This document shows, one piece after another, positions 59,347 through 64,000 of a DNA stretch of 64,000 bases. This DNA comes from Roseovarius halotolerans (GTDB taxonomy: Bacteria > Pseudomonadota > Alphaproteobacteria > Rhodobacterales > Rhodobacteraceae). Position 1 is the stretch's first letter. Each line of letters starts with the position of its first letter. Below the pieces are notes generated by a model that saw only the letters and a program-made list of their open reading frames with translations, had not been told where the DNA came from and searched no databases. The stretch is taken from contig NZ_FWFU01000001.1 in assembly GCF_900172255.1 (NCBI RefSeq), forward strand, positions 1,240,001 to 1,304,000, written 5' to 3'. Position numbers and translations under genes: made by a program.

Positions 59347-60344
59347 GCCGCCGCCCTCTCGCCATCGCTCAGCGCATCGGGCAACAGGCGCAGCACCTCG
59401 TCGGGGTCACGGCTGGTCAGCACCCGCTTGCGCAACCCCGCGTTGCACCCCGCATCCGCCAGGTACCAGCCCAGGTGCTTGCGCGCGACCCGGTTGCCCA
59501 GATCGGCCCCGTAGAATGCCAGCATGTCCTGGTAATGCCCGCACACCATATCGGCCAGCGCCGCGCCCTCGGGCACATCCGGGCCGTCCTGCGCCCTGCC
59601 CGCCAGCTGCGCGGCCACCTGCGCCAGCAGCCAGGGCCGCCCCTGCGCACCGCGCCCGATCATGACCCCATCGGCACCCGACAGCGCCAGCGCCTCGCGC
59701 GCGCTCTGCGCATCCACGATATCGCCATTGGCGATCACCGGAACGCCGACCGCCGCCTTGACCCGCGCAATCGCCGCCCAATCGGCACGCCCTTTGTAGA
59801 ACTGGCAGCGCGTGCGCCCGTGAATGGTGATCATCGCCACACCCGCCGCCTCCGCGCGCCGCGCCAGCTCGGGCGCGTTCAGCATGTTGTCATCCCATCC
59901 CAGCCTCGTCTTGAGCGTGACCGGAATGCTGACCGCCTCGGCCACGGCCTCGATCAGCGACAGCGCGTGGTCGAGATCCTTCATCAGCGCCGACCCGCTC
60001 GCACCCGCGCCACTGGCGCTCGTGACCTTCTTGGCAGGACAGCCCATGTTGATATCGATGATCTTGGCGCCGCGCCCCTCGACCTGTCGCGCCGCCTCGG
60101 CCATCCAATGCGCCTCTCGCCCGGCGATCTGAACGGCCGTGTTTCCGCTGCCAAGGCCCAGTTCGGCCCTTTCACGCACACCCGGCTTGGCCTGCACCAT
60201 CTCCTGGCTCGCGACCATCTCGCTCACCACCCGGTCCGCCCCGAAGCGCGACACGAGGTTGCGAAACGGCAGATCGGTGATTCCCGCCAGCGGGGCCAGG
60301 AAAACCGGGACTGTCTGTTGGTTCGTCGTCAGGGGTGGTGTCAC
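59343..60344 (-). CDS. dusB: tRNA-dihydrouridine synthase DusB (NifR3)
   Basis: 333-residue FMN/NADPH enzyme that makes dihydrouridine in tRNA. The catalytic cysteine is in IDINMGCPAKKVTSASGAGA. Others: FLAPLAGITDLPFRNLVSRFGA, TLKTRLGWDDN, ITIHGRTRCQFYKGRADW, PVIANGDIVDAQ and GADGVMIGRGAQGRPW. It begins with GTG at 60344 and an AAGGA eight bases away. In Rhodobacter this gene is nifR3, the first of the nifR3-ntrB-ntrC operon, as here. It is divergent from ispDF. Confidence 0.95.
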   Translation of the reverse strand: MTPPLTTNQQTVPVFLAPLAGITDLPFRNLVSRFGADRVVSEMVASQEMVQAKPGVRERAELGLGSGNTAVQIAGREAHWMAEAARQVEGRGAKIIDINMGCPAKKVTSASGAGASGSALMKDLDHALSLIEAVAEAVSIPVTLKTRLGWDDNMLNAPELARRAEAAGVAMITIHGRTRCQFYKGRADWAAIARVKAAVGVPVIANGDIVDAQSAREALALSGADGVMIGRGAQGRPWLLAQVAAQLAGRAQDGPDVPEGAALADMVCGHYQDMLAFYGADLGNRVARKHLGWYLADAGCNAGLRKRVLTSRDPDEVLRLLPDALSDGERAAA

Positions 60345-60501
60345 GTGATTAATCCTTGTGCACGTAGGCCGTTCTATCCACTCACCATGTCTTAAACAAT
60401 GTTTGCACGGTGTTTCCAGCCCGCATGAGGGCGCTTTGCCTAAAATATAGGCAGCCGTTCGCGCCATTGCGCTTGCCCGCGCCCGCGCGGTATCAAATCG
60501 C

Positions 60502-61650
60502 ATGACGAACGCCGCCATCATCGTTGCCGCGGGCCGTGGCCGCCGCGCCGGAGGAGAGATGCCAAAGCAGTGGCAACCCCTCGCCGGGCGCCGCGTCATC
60601 GACTGGACCGTCGCCGCTTTCGAGGCCGTTCCCGAGATCGACCATATCGTCGTCGTGCTCCATCCCGACGACCTCGACCGCTTCACGCCCCGCGGGCGCG
60701 TCACCGTCACGACCGGCGGTGCGACCCGCGCCGACTCCGTGCGCTGCGGGCTCGAACATCTGGCCGCCGATATGGGCGAATCCGGCATTCTGTACGTCCT
60801 GATCCACGACGTCGCCCGCGCCTGTACAAAACCGGCGTACATAACGGACGTTTTGTACGCTCTCCGACAGCCCGGCACCCGCGCCGTTGCACCGGCTCTG
60901 CCGGTGACCGACGCCCTCTGGACCGGCGCGGATGGCCATGTCACCGGCACCCGTGACCGCACCGGGCTCTGGCGCGCACAGACCCCGCAAGCCTTTGGTT
61001 TTGCGGATATTCTTTCGGCGCACCGCGGGCATCGCAGTGACGCCGCCGACGATGTCGAGATCGCCCGCGCCGCCCAGATCCCCGTCCGCATCCTCGAAGG
61101 CCACGAGGACAACCTCAAGATCACCCACCCCGAAGACTTCATTCGGGCCGAGAAAATACTGAAAGATCAAATGGATATACGTATCGGCCAAGGCTATGAT
61201 GTGCACCGTTTCGGGGATGGCGACCATGTCACCCTCTGCGGTGTGCGCATCCCCCATGATCGTGGCCTCCAGGGCCATTCCGACGCGGATGTTGCGATGC
61301 ACGCGCTCACCGACGCCATATATGGTGGGCTGGCCGAAGGCGACATCGGCCGCCACTTCCCCCCCAGCGACCCCCAGTGGAAAGGCGCCGAAAGCCACAT
61401 ATTCCTGCGTCACGCCGTGGGGATGGCATCTGATAATGGTTTTGTTATCAATAACATGGACGTCACTCTTATCTGCGAACGGCCCAAGATCACACCCCAC
61501 GCGCCGACCATGGTCGACACCCTCGCCGCCATCACCGGCCTCTGCCCAACCCGCATTTCCGTCAAGGCCACCACCTCCGAACGCCTCGGCTTCACCGGCC
61601 GCGAGGAAGGAATCGCCGCGCAGGCCGCCGTCACATTGGTGAAGACATGA
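60502..61650 (+). CDS. ispDF: Bifunctional IspD/IspF (MEP pathway)
   Basis: 382-residue fusion of two isoprenoid enzymes. Residues 1-220 are IspD, MEP cytidylyltransferase ([47 protein letters not shown]-like [12 protein letters not shown]). Residues ~225-382 are IspF, MECDP synthase ([25 protein letters not shown] with zinc ligands [48 protein letters not shown]). Such fusions are common in alphaproteobacteria and channel the early pathway; IspE is encoded elsewhere. It overlaps pgpA by four bases. Confidence 0.96.
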   Translation: MTNAAIIVAAGRGRRAGGEMPKQWQPLAGRRVIDWTVAAFEAVPEIDHIVVVLHPDDLDRFTPRGRVTVTTGGATRADSVRCGLEHLAADMGESGILYVLIHDVARACTKPAYITDVLYALRQPGTRAVAPALPVTDALWTGADGHVTGTRDRTGLWRAQTPQAFGFADILSAHRGHRSDAADDVEIARAAQIPVRILEGHEDNLKITHPEDFIRAEKILKDQMDIRIGQGYDVHRFGDGDHVTLCGVRIPHDRGLQGHSDADVAMHALTDAIYGGLAEGDIGRHFPPSDPQWKGAESHIFLRHAVGMASDNGFVINNMDVTLICERPKITPHAPTMVDTLAAITGLCPTRISVKATTSERLGFTGREEGIAAQAAVTLVKT

Positions 61651-62144
61651 CCGTAACCCATTTCATTACAACGTTTTTTCTTGTCGGCCACTTGCGCCCC
61701 GCACCCGGAACCTGGGGCTCTTTGGCGGCCATTCCCGTGGCCTGGGGCGTGCACATCCTCGGCGGTCCCTGGCTTCTGATCGCGGCGACCGTGCTGGTCT
61801 TCGCGCTCGGCTGGTGGGCTACAGAACTGGAAACAAAGGGAAAATCGGATCACGACCCATCCGAGATCGTGATCGACGAGGTCGCTGGCCAATGGCTCGC
61901 CTTCCTCCCCGTGTCCCTCGGCGCCGCCCATGTCGGCGCCTCGCTCACCGCGCTCTATCCCGGCTGGATCGCCGCTTTCCTGTTGTTTCGCCTGTTCGAC
62001 ATCTGGAAACCCGGCCCCGTCGGCTGGGCCGACCGCCGCGGGGATTCGCTTGGCGTGATGCTTGATGATATCATCGCCGGGGCCTTCGCCGCGATTGGCG
62101 TAATGGCCCTCGCTGCACTTTCACATGGGATCTTAATGCGTTGA
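61647..62144 (+). CDS. pgpA: Phosphatidylglycerophosphatase A
   Basis: 165-residue membrane phosphatase for the last step to phosphatidylglycerol. PgpA signatures: [38 protein letters not shown] with the acidic catalytic group, then [35 protein letters not shown]. Hydrophobic helices fit four spans. Overlaps ispDF in ATGA and the pncC start in TTGA, so it is tightly coupled to both. Confidence 0.93.
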   Translation: MTVTHFITTFFLVGHLRPAPGTWGSLAAIPVAWGVHILGGPWLLIAATVLVFALGWWATELETKGKSDHDPSEIVIDEVAGQWLAFLPVSLGAAHVGASLTALYPGWIAAFLLFRLFDIWKPGPVGWADRRGDSLGVMLDDIIAGAFAAIGVMALAALSHGILMR

Positions 62145-62608
62145 TTTCAGAAGAAGTTCTTGAACTGGCCAAGGCGCAGGGCGTGATGATCTCCACTGCC
62201 GAATCCTGCACGGGCGGTATGGTCATCGCGGCGCTGACCGATATCGCAGGCTCTTCTTCGGTGGTGGATCGCGGCTTCGTGACCTACTCCAACGCCGCCA
62301 AGACCGACATGCTCGGCGTCCTACCCGAAACCCTGGCCACCCACGGTGCCGTCTCCGAACCCGTCGCCCGCGAAATGGCCGATGGCGCGCTCTCCCATTC
62401 CGCCGCGCAGCTTTCCGTATCGGTCACGGGAATCGCCGGTCCGGGCGGCTCCGAGCACAAACCCGAGGGGCGCGTTTGTTTCGGATTGGCCCGCAAGGGA
62501 TTGAAAACATTCACTGAAACACGAGAGTTCGGTAGCATCGGACGCGCCGAGGTGCGTCGCAGGTCACGCGATCACGCATTGGTGCTTCTCTCGCGCGCCC
62601 TCAGCTGA
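62141..62608 (+). CDS. pncC: CinA-family nicotinamide-nucleotide amidohydrolase (PncC)
   Basis: 155-residue stand-alone CinA C-terminal domain that deamidates NMN to NaMN, recycling NAD by-products. Features: LAKAQGVMISTAESCTGGMVIAALTDIAGSS, SYSNAAKTDMLGV-type YSNAAKTDMLGVLP, and SVSVTGIAGPGGSEHKPEGRVCFGL. It begins with TTG at 62141, overlapping the pgpA stop. The ADP-ribose pyrophosphatase part of full CinA is absent. Confidence 0.93.
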   Translation: MISEEVLELAKAQGVMISTAESCTGGMVIAALTDIAGSSSVVDRGFVTYSNAAKTDMLGVLPETLATHGAVSEPVAREMADGALSHSAAQLSVSVTGIAGPGGSEHKPEGRVCFGLARKGLKTFTETREFGSIGRAEVRRRSRDHALVLLSRALS

Positions 62609-62615
62609 CCGGCGC

Positions 62616-63062
62616 TCAGCCGTAAAGATCACGCGCCCGCGACTCGAACGCCTTCACCACCCGTTGCATCGCATCATAGAAGAACAACCCTGCGGCCTTC
62701 TGCAGAAGGATGTTGCGGAATTCAAAATCCACGTCGAAATGGATCAGGCAGCCCTGCGCGTCATCCTCGAACCGCCAGCTTGATTTCATGTGGCGAAACG
62801 GGCCGTCCAGATATTCGGTCTCGATCAGGTTCTTTTCAGGCCAAAGCACCACGCGGCTGCCAAAACGTTCCCGGAAGACCTTGAAACTTATGACAAGATC
62901 GGCTTCCATCAACTCAGACCCATCCGCCTGCGGTGTCACCTTGCGCACCCGTGCCGCCGCTGTCCAGGGCAGGAACTCCGGGTATCTGGCCACGTCGGCC
63001 ACAAGGTCGTACATTTGCCGGGCCGAATAAGGGACCTGGCGTGTTTCGGCATGTGCTGGCAT
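62616..63062 (-). CDS. SRPBCC (RatA / coenzyme Q-binding COQ10-like) protein
   Basis: 148-residue START-like (SRPBCC) lipid-binding protein. The family run is clear: HAETRQVPYSARQMYDLVADVARYPEFLPW, then MEADLVISFKVFRERFGSRV, the FRHMKSSWRF strand and CLIHFDVDFEFRNILLQKAAGLFF with a final helix. Bacterial relatives include RatA; the mitochondrial COQ10 relative binds ubiquinone. A toxin role (50S interference) is claimed for E. coli RatA but doubtful here. Start chosen at 63062; longer frames to 63143 are unlikely. Divergent from hpt. Confidence 0.85.
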   Translation of the reverse strand: MPAHAETRQVPYSARQMYDLVADVARYPEFLPWTAAARVRKVTPQADGSELMEADLVISFKVFRERFGSRVVLWPEKNLIETEYLDGPFRHMKSSWRFEDDAQGCLIHFDVDFEFRNILLQKAAGLFFYDAMQRVVKAFESRARDLYG

Positions 63063-63141
63063 TGCGGCGTGGTCCGGATTTGTCGTGACAGTGCCGCGCT
63101 TTTTCATAGACTGGTGGAAAAAATTCAAGGGGGGTCCCATC

Positions 63142-63681
63142 ATGGACCGGGCCTACGAGATCCTGCCCATGATCCCGGCCGAGACAATTTCTCTGAGGGT
63201 TCAAAGCCTTGCGCGCGAAATTGAAAGTGATTTCGCCGGTTGCCGGAATCTTCTGGTGGTCACCGTCCTGCGGGGCGCGTTCATCTTCGCCGCCGACCTC
63301 GTGCGGGCGCTCGACCTCGAGGTTGAAATGGAGTTCATGGAGCTCTCCTCATACGGGGACAGCACCCAGTCACGCCGCCAGGTCGAAATCGTCAAGGATC
63401 TGGGGACCGACATCAAAGGGCGCGACGTGCTCGTAATCGAGGATATCGTGGATACCGGGCGCACATTGACCCAAGTCCTCGAACTTCTGAGCGCCCGCGC
63501 GCCCGCCCGCCTGCGCAGCGTCGCCCTCCTCGACAAGCCCGCACGCCGCGAGATGCCCACCGTCGCCAACTGGACCGGCTTTGAAATCCCCGACGAATTC
63601 GTGGTCGGCTACGGCATCGACTATGCCCGCAAAGGGCGCAACCTGCCCTATATCGGAACGGTGCTGTTCACCAAGTCATGA
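63142..63681 (+). CDS. hpt: Hypoxanthine phosphoribosyltransferase
   Basis: 179-residue purine-salvage enzyme: hypoxanthine (and guanine) plus PRPP to IMP/GMP. The PRPP loop is in DVLVIEDIVDTGRTLTQVLELL, and other marks are LLVVTVLRGAFIFAADLVRAL, MEFMELSSYGDSTQSRR, and the C-terminal VGYGIDYARKGRNLPYIG. ATG at 63142 follows GGGGGTCCCATC; an upstream frame to 63085 is unlikely. Overlaps the next gene by four bases. Confidence 0.95.
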   Translation: MDRAYEILPMIPAETISLRVQSLAREIESDFAGCRNLLVVTVLRGAFIFAADLVRALDLEVEMEFMELSSYGDSTQSRRQVEIVKDLGTDIKGRDVLVIEDIVDTGRTLTQVLELLSARAPARLRSVALLDKPARREMPTVANWTGFEIPDEFVVGYGIDYARKGRNLPYIGTVLFTKS

Positions 63682-63857
63682 ATATCCGTTTCCTTTTCCG
63701 CATGGCCCGTTGGGCCCAGAACCCGCCCAGCAAGCGGCAGGTCAGGTTTTTTCTGGCGATCGTGCTGATCTGCCTTGCGATCCTCGCTTATGAACATCTC
63801 TTCGGTTGGCCCGAGGCGCTCTCCCCCGATCCGCGCGGCCGCGTGTGGAAGCCATGA
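63678..63857 (+). CDS. Small membrane protein (59 aa)
   Basis: ATG at 63678 overlaps the hpt stop (ATGA). Basic soluble start MNIRFLFRMARWAQNPPSKRQ, one helix VRFFLAIVLICLAILAYEHLF, and a polar tail GWPEALSPDPRGRVWKP. It is followed, again with a four-base overlap, by an acyltransferase gene, so it belongs to an hpt operon. Rhodobacterales carry short hypothetical proteins like this next to hpt; function unknown. Confidence 0.8.
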   Translation: MNIRFLFRMARWAQNPPSKRQVRFFLAIVLICLAILAYEHLFGWPEALSPDPRGRVWKP

Positions 63858-64000
63858 GCATGAGCGCGCGCAGCGGGCGCATCCTCCTGCTCGATGCGCT
63901 GCGCGCCGCGGCGCTGGCCGGGATGGTGCTGTTTCATTTCGTCTATGACCTGCAGTTCTTCGGCCATCTTCCGCCCGGCACGGTGCATCAGCCCGGCTGG
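63854..64000 (+). CDS. Heparan-alpha-glucosaminide N-acetyltransferase-like membrane protein (truncated by window edge)
   Basis: Only the first 49 codons are present, from ATG at 63854 overlapping the previous stop. The start SARSGRILLLDALRAAALAGMVLFHFVYDLQFFGHLPPGT matches the DUF1624/HGSNAT-type catalytic N-terminus: RILLLDALRA and the FHFVYDL helix. Members are integral membrane acetyltransferases. The remainder lies past base 64000. Confidence 0.78.
   Translation, partial: MSMSARSGRILLLDALRAAALAGMVLFHFVYDLQFFGHLPPGTVHQPGW

Noticed and set aside
55241..59514. Further long plus-strand frames of 500 or more codons opposite ntrY, ntrC and ntrB
   Set aside because: Same reason: shadow frames of well-supported ntr genes, with low-complexity, arginine/histidine-rich translation.

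Overview
The window is GC-rich bacterial chromosome, almost certainly from an alphaproteobacterium of the order Rhodobacterales (roseobacter / Rhodobacter relatives). The reasons are: the nifR3(dusB)-ntrB-ntrC-ntrY-ntrX order with NtrC and NtrX both lacking the sigma-54 contact loop; the cell-cycle phosphorelay genes cckA and chpT; the olsB-olsA ornithine-lipid pair; a recA promoter carrying an alphaproteobacterial GTTC-N7-GTTC LexA box; a fused ispDF gene; and a ribosomal protein L21 with a long alanine/lysine-rich tail. Naming a genus would be a guess. Coding density is very high, many genes overlap by 4 bases (ATGA, GTGA, TTGA), and I see no rRNA, insertion sequence, integrase, phage or CRISPR array.

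Layout. 0-5 kb: end of a peptide-binding ABC protein, a lytic transglycosylase, ssb, an acetyltransferase, typA. 5-11 kb: a periplasmic histidine phosphatase, then alaS with two coupled DUF1330 genes, recA with its SOS control region, and a small sulfotransferase. 11-20 kb: cckA, an RsmB-type methyltransferase, guaB, a thiE-like gene, olsBA, a DUF3553 gene head to head with chpT, and proA. 20-26 kb: obgE-proB-proA and a GNAT gene, rplU-rpmA, and a DUF2059 pair. 26-31 kb: tRNA-Ser(CGA), aroQ with a LuxR-type solo, rpsB-tsf, a DUF502 membrane protein. 31-38 kb: an octaheme cytochrome c with its cytochrome b partner, a patatin-like lipase with 3-hydroxybutyrate dehydrogenase, a tiny gene that ends in a terminator, an orphan YejA-type binding protein and an entericidin-like lipoprotein. 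38-42 kb: a cupin regulator facing an acyl-CoA synthetase / DsbA-like / K+ channel / MFS run. 42-48 kb: a monomeric and a dimeric NADP isocitrate dehydrogenase on either side of an AT-richer HEPN-domain gene, then an SMR exporter. 48-60 kb: the long minus-strand nitrogen/potassium/RNA-regulation block dusB-ntrB-ntrC-ntrY-ntrX, trkA-trkH, hfq-hflX. 60-64 kb: ispDF-pgpA-pncC, a RatA/COQ10-like gene, hpt, a small membrane protein and the start of an acyltransferase.

Most of the window is core chromosome: translation (alaS, rpsB, tsf, rplU, rpmA, typA, obgE), replication and repair (ssb, recA), cell-cycle signalling (cckA to chpT), proline, guanine, shikimate and isoprenoid synthesis, and nitrogen sensing. 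The accessory-looking parts are the HEPN/zinc-ribbon gene at 44744-46015, which sits in a lower-GC patch and is the best candidate for an undescribed (possibly defence-related) function, and the octaheme cytochrome / cytochrome b module at 31424-33716, whose substrate is uncertain. Gene starts are my choices from alignment-free inspection of Shine-Dalgarno sites and family N-termini. No database search was possible.
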